Assembly: GCF_039697315.1 (NCBI RefSeq)
Contig: NZ_CP155619.1
Span: forward strand, 5,394,001 to 5,458,000
Origin: Pseudomonas abietaniphila
GTDB taxonomy: Bacteria > Pseudomonadota > Gammaproteobacteria > Pseudomonadales > Pseudomonadaceae
Direction of reading: 5' to 3'
DNA: 64,000 nt
Below, piece after piece: positions 1-9,271 of the stretch (its first letter is position 1; each line of letters opens with the position of its first letter). The position numbers and the translations under genes are program-made. Under the pieces are notes generated by a model that saw only the letters and a program-made list of their open reading frames with translations, made no database searches and was not told where the DNA came from.

Positions 1-1
1 T

Positions 2-3000
2 GGCGAATTCAGCCAGCGTTTGCGCACCTTCGCCAAACAGCGCGGCGTAACGCCGTTCATGGCGATCCTGGCGGCGTATCAGGTGCTGTTGCACCGCCTC
101 AGCGGGCAGAACGATCTGCGCATCGGCGTGCCGATTGCCGGGCGTTCGCGTCTAGAGGTGGAAGGCCTGATCGGTTTTTTTGTCAGCACCCAGGTGCTGC
201 GCGCTGACGTCAGTGCCGAGCGGTCGTACCGTGAGGTGCTGGAGCAAGCGAAGGTCACGGCCCTCGGCGCTCAGGCCCATCAGGACCTGCCGTTCGAGCA
301 ACTGGTCGAAGCCCTGCAACCGCAACGCAGCCTGAGCCACAACCCGCTGTTCCAGGTCGCGTACGACCACCAGCAACGTGACTTTGCGCCGCTGTCCGGA
401 CTGCCGGGATTGCATGCTGAAGTGCTACCGCTGGACGACGGCAGCAGCCAGTTCGATCTGGCGCTGAACACCTATGAAGATCCCGATGGCGGCCTCGGCG
501 GATCGTGGAATTACGCGACCGATCTGTTCGACCACGGCAGCATCGAGCGTCTGCATGTGCGTTTTGTGCAGCTGTTTGAACAGTTGCTGGAACAGCCGGA
601 TTCGGCGGTTGGTGATTTTGAACTGCTGGATCGGCAGGACCGTGAGCAACTGGCGTTGGTCAACGACACGACGCGGGACCGGTCTGTCGATGAATCTGTC
701 GTGCATCGCCATTTCGAACATCTGGCGCAACAGCATCCGGATCGCGAAGCCCTGCGCTGTGGGGATCAGGTGCTGACGTATCGGCAACTGGATCAGCGTG
801 CCAACCAGCTGGCTCACTACCTGCGCGAACACGGTGTGGGGCGTGAGTCGTTGGTCGGTGTCGCGGCGTTGCGTTCGGTTGAGATGATCGTCGCGTTGTA
901 TGCCGTGGTGAAAGCCGGCGCTGCCTATGTGCCGCTGGACCCGGAATACCCGGTGGATCGCCTGCGCTACATGCTCGAAGACGCGGGCATTGGTTTGCTG
1001 CTGAGCCATGACGCCGTGATCGACGATCTGCCCGTTATTGACGGCTTGCAAGTCTTGAATCTGGATCGTCTGGAACTCGCAGGTCAGCCTGTTTCCGCTC
1101 CGGTAGTCGAGATTCATCCCGAACAGCTGGCCTACATGATCTACACCTCGGGTTCGACCGGGAAACCCAAAGGCGCGGGCAACACACACGCTGGGCTGTT
1201 TAACCGTTTGGCCTGGATGCAGGAGGCTTATAACCTCGACGCGTCCGATGCCGTGCTGCAAAAGACGCCGTTCAGTTTCGACGTGTCGGTCTGGGAGTTT
1301 TTCTGGCCGTTGATGGTCGGCTCCCGGTTGGTCATGGCCCAACCGGGTGATCATCGCGATCCTGCCTTGCTGACGGCACTGATCGAAAAGAACCAGATCA
1401 CCACGCTGCACTTCGTGCCTTCGATGCTCTCGGCGTTCATGGCGCAAGACGACCTGACCGGGTGTGTCTCGCTGAAACGCATCGTGTGCAGCGGTGAAGC
1501 GCTGCCTGCCGATCTTGCCCGAGAAACCCTGCAACGCCTGCCCAACGCGGGACTGTTCAACCTCTACGGCCCGACCGAAGCGGCCATCGACGTCACCCAC
1601 TGGACCTGCCGCAATGAACCGGGCGCGGCTGTGCCCATCGGTCGCCCGATTGCCAACCTGCAGATCCACATCCTCGACAGCCGCCTGAACCCTCAGCCCA
1701 TCGGCGTACCGGGCGAGCTGTACATCGGCGGGGCCGGTCTTGCCCGTGGTTACCATCAGCGTCCCGGCCTCACCGCAGAACGCTTCGTCGCCAGCCCGTT
1801 CGGCAATGGCGAGCGCCTGTACCGCACGGGCGATCTGGCCCGCTGGCGTGCTGACGGCGCGGTGGAATACCTGGGCCGTCTCGATCACCAGATCAAACTG
1901 CGCGGCCTGCGGGTTGAGATCGGCGAGATTGAATCGGCTCTGCTGGACCATCCGGCGGTCAGCGAAGCCGTCGTCGTTGCGCGTCAACTCAGCACCGGCA
2001 TGCAGTTGGTGGGCTATCTGGTCGCCACTGATTTCGACGAAGAACACCTGCGCACCCAGCTGAAACAACGCTTGCCGGACTACATGGTCCCGGCGCATCT
2101 GGTGACGCTGGAGAAATTTCCGCTGTCGGCCAACGGCAAACTGGACCGCAAGGCACTGCCTGAACCGCAACTGCAACAACGTGCGTTCGAAGCACCGCTG
2201 GTGGGCGTGGAAAGCGAACTGGCCGAGCTGTGGCAAGACTTGCTGGGCGTGGAGCAGGTGGGCCGTCAGGACAACTTCTTTGAACTGGGTGGGCATTCGC
2301 TGCTGGGCATTCAACTGGTGGCACAGATCCGTCGTGACCTCAAACTTGAACTGCCGTTGCGTGCGCTGTTCGAGACGCCGGTGCTGGCTGATTTGGCGCA
2401 TTACCTCAACACCCGCGCCGAGCGGGCGGCGATACCGGCGTTGTTGCCGCGCAGCCAGCGTGAGTTCGCCCCGCAGTCCTTCGCGCAACAGCGCCTCTGG
2501 TTCCTTGCCCAGCTGGAACCGGACAGCACGGCGTACAACCTGCCGTGCGTGCTGGACCTCAGTGGCGCGTTGCAGATCGACGCCTTGCAACGCAGCTTCG
2601 ATGCGCTCGCCGCACGGCACGAAAGCCTGCGCACCTGCTTCTGCCCGGCTGAAGTCGGGCATGGGCAGCAGGGCGTGCCATTGCAACGCATCCTGCCGGT
2701 GGGCAGTGTCAGCCTGGACCGCCATGACCTGCGTGAGAGCGCGCTGCCGGAAGAGGCGTTCGCCTCGCTCGCCCATGCCTTCATGAATCAGCCCTTTGAC
2801 CTCGATGCCGAGCGTTCACCGTGGCGTGTCGCGTTGGCGCGAGTGGGAGAGCGCGAGTGGCGCTTGCTGCTGTGCATGCACCACATCATCTCCGATGGCT
2901 GGTCGGTGCAGGTCATGCTTGAAGACTTCGCGCGGCTGTATCGCGCCTTCTCTGAAGGGGAAGACGCGCAGTTGCCGAAGCTGGACGTGCAATACGCGGA

Positions 3001-6000
3001 TTATGCCGCGTGGCAGCGCGACTACCTGACTGGGCCTGAACGCGAGCGGCAGTTGAGCTGGTGGCGCGAGGCACTGGGTGACGAACAGCCGGTGCTGGAG
3101 TTGCCAGCCGACCGCTCCCGTCCGGCCGAGCGCGATGGCAAGGGCGGACGGCACGCCTTCGTGCTGCCGCAGGCGCTGGCCGACAGGCTGCGTCAGACCG
3201 CGCGAACCCATGACGCCACCTTGTTCATGCTGTTCCTGGCGGCGTTCGACACGCTGTTGTATCGCCTCAGCGGCCAGCGCGATCTGCGCACCGGCGTGCC
3301 CGTAGCAGGGCGTGCCGACGTGCAGACTCAGGGCCTGATCGGCTTTTTCGTCAACACACTGGTGTTGCGGGCACAGGTCAGCGGCGACTTGCCGTTCAGC
3401 CGCTTGCTGGCTCAAGTCAAGGACAACCTGCTGGGCGCCCATGCCCATCAGGACCTGCCGTTCGAGCAACTGGTGGAAGCGCTGCAACCGGCGCGCAGCC
3501 TCAGCGTCAACCCGCTGTTCCAGGTCAGCTACAACCACCAGCAGCAGCCGGACATGGCGCTGCTGCAGTTCGATGGCTTGAACATCGAAGCGCAACAGTG
3601 GGACATCAAGGGCGCGCAGTTCGACCTGGTGCTCGGCACCTTCGAACATCAGGACGGCCGCATCAGCGGTTATCTGGACTACGCGACCGACCTGTTCGAC
3701 GCCTCAACCGTTGAGCGCCTTTACGGGCAGTTGCTGACCGTGCTGAACGCTGTCTGCGCGCACCCGCACACCGCCATCGGTGATCTGCCGCTGCTCGGCG
3801 AAGCTGATCTGGCCGCGCTGGATCAGTGGAATTCACCCCCGTTCTCGCCCTACGTCGATCGCCCGATTCACGAGTTGATCGCCGACCACGCACGCCTGCG
3901 GCCTGACGCCATTGCGTTGGTGCATGGCGACCAACGCATGACGTTTGCCGAATTCGACCGCCGTGCCAATCAGTTGGCCCACGCCCTGCGTGCGCGCGGC
4001 ATCGGCACCGAAGTGCGGGTGGCGATTGCCATGGAGCGCGGGATCGATCTCTGGCTGTCGTTCTTCGCCGTTCTGAAAGCGGGCGGGGCCTACATCCCGC
4101 TGGATCCGGATTACCCGGCCGAGCGTCTGCGTTATATGCTCGAAGATGGCGGCGTGAAGCTACTGATCTCCCACGATGCGGCTTTGGATCGAGTGCCGGT
4201 CGGTGACGTGCCGCTGCTCAACCTTGATCAGCTTGATGTTTCCTCTGAACCGGAAACCGCGCCGGACGTGATGATTCATCCGCAGCAACTGGCGTACCTG
4301 ATCTACACCTCGGGTTCGACCGGCAAGCCGAAGGGCGCGGCCATCGCCCACGGCGACATCTCGATGCACATCCAGACCATCGGCGAGCGCTATGGCTTTA
4401 CGCCCGAAGACCGGAAATTCCACTTCCTCTCGATCAGCTTCGACGGCGCCCACGAAGGCTGGATGATGCCGATGTGTTACGGCGCTCGAGTTGTCTTGCG
4501 CGATCAGGAACTGTGGAGCGTCGAGCAGACCTACGACACACTGATTCGCGAAGGCATCACCGTGGCCTCGTTCCCGCCGAGCTACCTGCGGCAGCTGTCG
4601 GACTGGGCCGGCGTGCAAGGCAAAGGGCCGGGAGTGAAAACCTACTGCTTCGCGGGCGAGGCCTTCAGCCGCGAAATGCTGCACGACGTGATTCGAAATC
4701 TGCAGCCGCTGTGGATCATCAACGGTTACGGCCCGACCGAAACCGTGGTCACGCCGACCCTGTGGCTGGCGTCCTCGGAAACCGCGGACTTCACCACGGC
4801 ATACGCGCCAATCGGCGATCTGGTGGGGGATCGTCAGGGTTATGTGATGGACGCCGATCTGAACCCGCTGCCCCAAGGCATCGCCGGTGAGCTGTACCTC
4901 GGTGGCGCGGTGGCGCGAGGGTATCTGGATCGTCCGGGCGCCACCGCCGAGCGTTTCCTCCCGCACCCGTTCCGACCGGGCGAGCGGATCTATCGCAGCG
5001 GCGACCGCGTGCGGTTGAACAGCCAAGGCTTGCTAGAGTACCTGGGCCGCATCGACCACCAGATCAAGATCCGCGGCTTCCGCATCGAAGCCGGGGAGAT
5101 CGAGGCCGCGCTGAAGGCCTGCGAGGGTGTTCGCGAAGCGCTGGTGATCGTCCGCGAAACGCCGAGTGGCAAACGCCTGCTGGGTTATGTCGGTGGCAAC
5201 GAACTGAGCGAGGACAGCCTGAAACAGCAGCTGGCAACGACGCTGCCCGAATACATGGTGCCGCAACACATCATCGTCATGGCGCGTCTGCCGCAACTGC
5301 CGAACGGCAAACTGGACCGCAACGCGTTGCCGGATCCGCAGCTCGACAGCCAGCAGTTCGAAGCGCCGCAGGGTGAACGAGAACAGCAGCTGGCCAATGT
5401 CTGGCAGCAACTGCTGGGCATAGCCAGCGTGGGCCGTTCGGACAGTTTCTTCGAATTGGGCGGCGACTCGATTCAATCGCTGGCGGTCATCACGCGCCTG
5501 CGTCAGGCCGGTCTGAAACTGATGCCCAAAGACGTCTTCACCCATCCACGGTTGAAGGACCTGGCGTTGCGTCTAACTGTCGTCGAGGCGAGTGCGGAAA
5601 TCGTTATTGATGAGGTCCCGCAGGGTGAAGTGCCGCTGACGCCGATTCAGGCGCACTTCTTCGAACAGCCTATGGCGAACCGGGGGCATTTCAATCAGGC
5701 GTTGCTGCTGGATGTGCAACGTCCGGTCGAAGCGCAATGGCTGGCACGGGCGCTGGAGGCGGTATTGCGTCACCACGATGGCCTGAACCTGAGCTTCCGT
5801 GCAGCGGATGATGGCCGTTGGCAGCAGGTGTATCGCCAAACCCCTGAGAGCGACAGCCTGTGGGTGCGGGATGTGGCCGATGACGCTGCGCTGGTCGCGC
5901 TGTGCGAACAGGCGCAACGCAGCCTCGATCTGGAAAACGGTCCGTTGCTGCGACTGGTGCTGGCGCAGATGCCGTACGGCCAGCGTCTGTTGCTGGTCGC

Positions 6001-7699
6001 TCACCACCTGGTGGTGGACGGCGTGTCCTGGCGAGTGCTGCTGGAGGATCTGGCCCGGGCTTATGCGCAACTGGCTTCGGACACCCCGGTAAACCTTGGA
6101 CCGAAATCTAGCAGCTACCAGCGTTGGGCGCAGCACCTGCTGCTCGCAGCGCAGACGCCCGAACGCGAAGCCGAAGCGGCGCAGTGGCTGGAGCAGATCG
6201 GCCGGGGCAACAACGCCTGGCCGGTGGACGACGCCCAGGGCCGCGCGACCCAGCAGGATCTCGAACAGTGCGAGCTGCTACTGAACGCGCAAATGACCCA
6301 CCGTCTGCTGCGTGAAGCGCCGGCGGCGTTGAATGCGCGGATGGATGAAATCCTGTTGGCTGCCCTGGCCCAGGCACTGAGTGGCTGGACCGGACAGCGC
6401 GATAATCTGATCGCGCTGGAAGGTCACGGTCGTGAGGCCCTGTCCGACGCGCTGGACGTGGGTCGCACCGTGGGCTGGTTCACCAGTCTGTTCTCGGTGC
6501 GGGTCAAGGCTGCGGACACGATCAAGCAGACCGTCGAGCAGGTTCGGGAGACGGTTCGCGCGCTGCCGGACAAGGGCGTGGGTTTCGGGCTGCTGCGTTA
6601 TCTGGGCACCGATCAGGTTCGCCAGCAACTGGCTGCACTGCCCGAGCCGAAGGTGGTGTTCAACTACCTCGGTCAGTTCGATCAGGACCTGGGCGACGGC
6701 CGTTTTGCTCCGGCGAACGTCTCAGCCGGTGCCTTGATCGACCCGACCACACCGCTGAATCGCGAGCTGGAAATCAACGGTCAGGTGTTCGCCGGGCAAC
6801 TGGGCCTGACCTTCCGTTTCAGTGGTCAGCGTTATCAGCGCCAGACCATCGAACGCTTGCAAACGGCCTACCTTGCGGCATTGACGGCGCTGCTGGATGG
6901 TCTGCCAGCGGTGCAATCGGCAGTTGCTGCGGCTCAGCCGGTCAACAACAACGGCGCGCCGAATCCGCTGATTCGCCTGAGCAGCGGCCCCAGCGACAAG
7001 CCGCCGGTGTTCTGCGTGCACCCGGTCAGCGGCACAGTGGTGGGTTACTACGCCCTGGCGCGTCGGCTGTCCACGCAGTGGGACGTGTGGGGCATTCAGA
7101 ACCGTCAGGTGCTCGACGGCCAGTGGCGCGACGGTTCAATCGAACAGATGGCCCGCGACTATGTGAAAGCGTTGCTGGAGCAGCAACCGTCCGGGACCTA
7201 CCGCCTGATCGGCTGGTCGATGGGCGGCACGATGGTCCTGGAAATGGCCCGTTTGCTGACCCGTCTGGGCAAGCGCGTGGCCTTCGTCGGCCTGATCGAC
7301 GGTTACGTGCCGGGTGCCGGGCAGCCGCGTCCTGCGCTGACTGAACCGTCCGCGCCAGCGGTGGGCGGCGATGACGAAAGCGAAGGCGATGAGCACTGGC
7401 AGCAGTTGCTCGGCGTCGAGCGGCACATGCGCCAACTCGCCAACCAATGCCGGGACATTCATCCGTCAAGCGTGGCGGTGTACGCCTGGTGGGCGGAGCG
7501 CTCCCCGGAAAATAACGATAACGCACCGGCTCTTCTGGAGCAGGGCATGGGCAGCCGCTTGCAGGTTTCAGCCTGGATCGATGCCGACCACCTTTCGATT
7601 GTCCGTGATCAGCAGTTCATCACTCAGCTTGCCGAGGCCCTCGCGCAAGTCAACGAACGACCTCAGTCACACGATTTCCAGGAGCAGGAATATGCATAG
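2..7699 (+). CDS. Siderophore-type non-ribosomal peptide synthetase, terminal two modules (5' partial)
   Basis: Multimodular cytoplasmic enzyme that adds two amino acids to a peptide and releases it. The frame is open to the left edge, so the N-terminus is missing. Counting from the TTG at 20, the order is: C-terminal half of a condensation domain (to about 190); adenylation A1 (230-710); carrier with ELGGHSL (about 757); condensation with HHIISDGW (about 954); A2 (1300-1765); carrier with ELGGDSI (about 1812); epimerisation-type domain with HHLVVDGVSW (about 1994); thioesterase with GWSMGG (about 2397). Pocket residues read by eye for A1 are D-V-W-H-V-S-L-I-D, matching the known serine code. 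A2 reads D-G-E-S-C-A-G-V-T, a DGE-type pocket of the kind I associate with ornithine- or lysine-like residues; this second call is weak. The aminotransferase and receptor downstream suggest a siderophore, either a pyoverdine ending in Ser-hydroxyornithine or a corrugatin-type lipopeptide. An E domain directly before TE is unusual. Confidence 0.93.
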   Translation, partial: GEFSQRLRTFAKQRGVTPFMAILAAYQVLLHRLSGQNDLRIGVPIAGRSRLEVEGLIGFFVSTQVLRADVSAERSYREVLEQAKVTALGAQAHQDLPFEQLVEALQPQRSLSHNPLFQVAYDHQQRDFAPLSGLPGLHAEVLPLDDGSSQFDLALNTYEDPDGGLGGSWNYATDLFDHGSIERLHVRFVQLFEQLLEQPDSAVGDFELLDRQDREQLALVNDTTRDRSVDESVVHRHFEHLAQQHPDREALRCGDQVLTYRQLDQRANQLAHYLREHGVGRESLVGVAALRSVEMIVALYAVVKAGAAYVPLDPEYPVDRLRYMLEDAGIGLLLSHDAVIDDLPVIDGLQVLNLDRLELAGQPVSAPVVEIHPEQLAYMIYTSGSTGKPKGAGNTHAGLFNRLAWMQEAYNLDASDAVLQKTPFSFDVSVWEFFWPLMVGSRLVMAQPGDHRDPALLTALIEKNQITTLHFVPSMLSAFMAQDDLTGCVSLKRIVCSGEALPADLARETLQRLPNAGLFNLYGPTEAAIDVTHWTCRNEPGAAVPIGRPIANLQIHILDSRLNPQPIGVPGELYIGGAGLARGYHQRPGLTAERFVASPFGNGERLYRTGDLARWRADGAVEYLGRLDHQIKLRGLRVEIGEIESALLDHPAVSEAVVVARQLSTGMQLVGYLVATDFDEEHLRTQLKQRLPDYMVPAHLVTLEKFPLSANGKLDRKALPEPQLQQRAFEAPLVGVESELAELWQDLLGVEQVGRQDNFFELGGHSLLGIQLVAQIRRDLKLELPLRALFETPVLADLAHYLNTRAERAAIPALLPRSQREFAPQSFAQQRLWFLAQLEPDSTAYNLPCVLDLSGALQIDALQRSFDALAARHESLRTCFCPAEVGHGQQGVPLQRILPVGSVSLDRHDLRESALPEEAFASLAHAFMNQPFDLDAERSPWRVALARVGEREWRLLLCMHHIISDGWSVQVMLEDFARLYRAFSEGEDAQLPKLDVQYADYAAWQRDYLTGPERERQLSWWREALGDEQPVLELPADRSRPAERDGKGGRHAFVLPQALADRLRQTARTHDATLFMLFLAAFDTLLYRLSGQRDLRTGVPVAGRADVQTQGLIGFFVNTLVLRAQVSGDLPFSRLLAQVKDNLLGAHAHQDLPFEQLVEALQPARSLSVNPLFQVSYNHQQQPDMALLQFDGLNIEAQQWDIKGAQFDLVLGTFEHQDGRISGYLDYATDLFDASTVERLYGQLLTVLNAVCAHPHTAIGDLPLLGEADLAALDQWNSPPFSPYVDRPIHELIADHARLRPDAIALVHGDQRMTFAEFDRRANQLAHALRARGIGTEVRVAIAMERGIDLWLSFFAVLKAGGAYIPLDPDYPAERLRYMLEDGGVKLLISHDAALDRVPVGDVPLLNLDQLDVSSEPETAPDVMIHPQQLAYLIYTSGSTGKPKGAAIAHGDISMHIQTIGERYGFTPEDRKFHFLSISFDGAHEGWMMPMCYGARVVLRDQELWSVEQTYDTLIREGITVASFPPSYLRQLSDWAGVQGKGPGVKTYCFAGEAFSREMLHDVIRNLQPLWIINGYGPTETVVTPTLWLASSETADFTTAYAPIGDLVGDRQGYVMDADLNPLPQGIAGELYLGGAVARGYLDRPGATAERFLPHPFRPGERIYRSGDRVRLNSQGLLEYLGRIDHQIKIRGFRIEAGEIEAALKACEGVREALVIVRETPSGKRLLGYVGGNELSEDSLKQQLATTLPEYMVPQHIIVMARLPQLPNGKLDRNALPDPQLDSQQFEAPQGEREQQLANVWQQLLGIASVGRSDSFFELGGDSIQSLAVITRLRQAGLKLMPKDVFTHPRLKDLALRLTVVEASAEIVIDEVPQGEVPLTPIQAHFFEQPMANRGHFNQALLLDVQRPVEAQWLARALEAVLRHHDGLNLSFRAADDGRWQQVYRQTPESDSLWVRDVADDAALVALCEQAQRSLDLENGPLLRLVLAQMPYGQRLLLVAHHLVVDGVSWRVLLEDLARAYAQLASDTPVNLGPKSSSYQRWAQHLLLAAQTPEREAEAAQWLEQIGRGNNAWPVDDAQGRATQQDLEQCELLLNAQMTHRLLREAPAALNARMDEILLAALAQALSGWTGQRDNLIALEGHGREALSDALDVGRTVGWFTSLFSVRVKAADTIKQTVEQVRETVRALPDKGVGFGLLRYLGTDQVRQQLAALPEPKVVFNYLGQFDQDLGDGRFAPANVSAGALIDPTTPLNRELEINGQVFAGQLGLTFRFSGQRYQRQTIERLQTAYLAALTALLDGLPAVQSAVAAAQPVNNNGAPNPLIRLSSGPSDKPPVFCVHPVSGTVVGYYALARRLSTQWDVWGIQNRQVLDGQWRDGSIEQMARDYVKALLEQQPSGTYRLIGWSMGGTMVLEMARLLTRLGKRVAFVGLIDGYVPGAGQPRPALTEPSAPAVGGDDESEGDEHWQQLLGVERHMRQLANQCRDIHPSSVAVYAWWAERSPENNDNAPALLEQGMGSRLQVSAWIDADHLSIVRDQQFITQLAEALAQVNERPQSHDFQEQEYA

Positions 7700-9101
7700 C
7701 CAACACAACGTGACGCCGATTGCCGAGCTGACACCCGATGCCGCGCTGGCCCATGCTGACTACCGGTTTGCGCCGACCGCGCGGCTGGACCGTCAGGCGG
7801 CGGTGGAATCGAACGCTCGCAGCTACCCGCGGCGCATTCCGCTGGAACTCAAGCGCGCCCAAGGCATTCATGTGCAGGACAGCGAGGGGCGCTGGTTCAT
7901 CGATTGCCTGGCGGGCGCCGGTACGCTGGCGTTGGGGCACAACCACCCCGAGGTGGTGCAGTCGATGCGAGACCTGCTCGACGGGCAGCGCCCGCTGCAC
8001 ACCCTGGACCTGATGACCGAGGCCAAGGACGCCTTCATCGACGAGCTGTTCGCGCTCCTGCCATCGGCGTTCGCCAGGGATGCACGCATTCAGTTCTGCG
8101 GCCCGGCGGGCACTGACGCCGTGGAAGCGGCGATGAAGCTGGTACGTACGGCCACCGGTCGCAGCAACATGATGGCCTTCCACGGCGCGTATCACGGCAT
8201 GACTCAAGGGGCCTTGAGTCTGATGGGCAACCTGGGACCGAAAGCGTCGCTGGGCGGTCTGGCCTCCAGCGCGCAATTCTTGCCGTTCCCGTACGACTAC
8301 CGCTGCCCGTTTGGGGTCGGTGGTGAAGCGGGTGAGCGCATCGGTCTGCACTACATCGAAAACCAGCTGACTGACCCGGAAAGCGGTGTCATGCCGCCTG
8401 CCGGGATGATCCTCGAACCCTTGCAAGGGGAGGGCGGCGTGGTGCCGACCTCTGCCAACTGGTTGCGCGAAGTCCGCCGCATCACCCGTGACGCGGGCGT
8501 GCCGCTGATTCTCGACGAAATCCAGTGCGGCGTGGCGCGCACCGGTAAGCCGTTCGCGTTCCAGCACGCCGGCATCGTGCCGGACGTATTGGTGCTGTCC
8601 AAGGCGATCGGGGGCAGCCAGCCGATGGCCGTGGTGGTGTACAACAAGTCGCTTGATGTCTGGAAACCGGGCTCCCACGCCGGCACATTCCGAGGCAACC
8701 AGCTGGCCATGGTGGCCGGCTCTACCACGCTGCGTATCGTTCGCGAACAGCAGCTCGATCAGCACGCAGCGGCCATGGGCGAGCGTTTGAGCGGTCACTT
8801 GCACGCGCTGCAAAAAGACTACCCGCAGATGGGTGATGTACGCGGCATGGGCCTGATGCTGGGCGTGGAAATGGTCGATCCCGAAGGGCGTCCGGACGCG
8901 TTGGGCCGCTTCCCGCAAAGCGGCGCACTGGCGTCGAGGATTCAGCGCCAATGCCTGCAACGCGGACTGATCATCGAAGTGGGTGGCCGTCACTCCAGCG
9001 TCATCCGCTTCCTCCCGCCTTTGATCGTCACCGCAGCCCAGATCGACCAGATCGCCGAGATCTTCAGCGCCGCGGTTTCCGCCGCCGTCAACCTGCGGTA
9101 A
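7692..9101 (+). CDS. Diaminobutyrate--2-oxoglutarate aminotransferase (PvdH/Dat-type)
   Basis: Class-III PLP aminotransferase, 469 aa, predicted to make L-2,4-diaminobutyrate from aspartate semialdehyde with glutamate as donor, a building block of pyoverdine chromophores and lipopeptide siderophores. Visible features are the N-terminal ESNARSYPR segment, DCLAGAGTLALGHNHP, FCGPAGTDAVEAA, LILDEIQCG with the cofactor-binding Asp, and the PLP lysine in LSKAIGGSQ. The ATG lies in a different frame inside the last 8 nt of the synthetase gene and is preceded by AGGAGCAGGA, so translation is coupled to it. The overlap makes a role in the same siderophore pathway very likely. It resembles pvdH, but the locus is not proven to be pyoverdine, so no symbol is given. 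Confidence 0.9.
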   Translation: MHSQHNVTPIAELTPDAALAHADYRFAPTARLDRQAAVESNARSYPRRIPLELKRAQGIHVQDSEGRWFIDCLAGAGTLALGHNHPEVVQSMRDLLDGQRPLHTLDLMTEAKDAFIDELFALLPSAFARDARIQFCGPAGTDAVEAAMKLVRTATGRSNMMAFHGAYHGMTQGALSLMGNLGPKASLGGLASSAQFLPFPYDYRCPFGVGGEAGERIGLHYIENQLTDPESGVMPPAGMILEPLQGEGGVVPTSANWLREVRRITRDAGVPLILDEIQCGVARTGKPFAFQHAGIVPDVLVLSKAIGGSQPMAVVVYNKSLDVWKPGSHAGTFRGNQLAMVAGSTTLRIVREQQLDQHAAAMGERLSGHLHALQKDYPQMGDVRGMGLMLGVEMVDPEGRPDALGRFPQSGALASRIQRQCLQRGLIIEVGGRHSSVIRFLPPLIVTAAQIDQIAEIFSAAVSAAVNLR

Positions 9102-9119
9102 TCCCTTCCGACCTGTATC

Positions 9120-9153
9120 AGCGAAGTGACAAGGGATGGCACTTCGCTTTTAT
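9120..9153 (+). terminator. Rho-independent terminator after the aminotransferase gene
   Basis: AGCGAAGTG (9120-9128) pairs perfectly with CACTTCGCT (9140-9148) around an 11-nt loop, followed by a T-rich run. It ends the synthetase/aminotransferase transcript and separates it from the receptor gene, which must have its own promoter. Confidence 0.85.
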
Positions 9154-9160
9154 TTTGAAT

Positions 9161-9179
9161 GACAATGGTAACGAGAATG
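9161..9179 (+). promoter_or_regulatory. Fur-box-like site upstream of TonB receptor
   Basis: GACAATGGTAACGAGAATG matches the 19-bp Fur consensus at about 12 positions by eye. It lies about 90 bp before the receptor start and just after the terminator, where an iron-repressed promoter is expected. The match is imperfect and was made without a matrix search. Confidence 0.5.
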
Positions 9180-9271
9180 TTTCTCTGTTACATTTTCACG
9201 CCTTTTTTACATCTGTAAACACTGCGCAGTGGGCTCAGGCCCAGGTCATTTCAAAGGGAGGGGGAGTTCGG

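Noticed and set aside
425..2776. Very long minus-strand open frame opposite the synthetase
   Set aside because: High GC3 leaves few stops on the antisense strand. The peptide is rich in Arg, His and Gln with no domain, while the plus strand carries clear NRPS motifs.
7692..9101. Naming the aminotransferase pvdH and the locus pyoverdine
   Set aside because: The sequence family fits, but the receptor type and E-TE ending leave a lipopeptide siderophore equally possible.
8951..9271. N-terminal extension of the first TonB receptor
   Set aside because: It overlaps the aminotransferase gene, terminator and Fur-like site and would remove the signal peptide.
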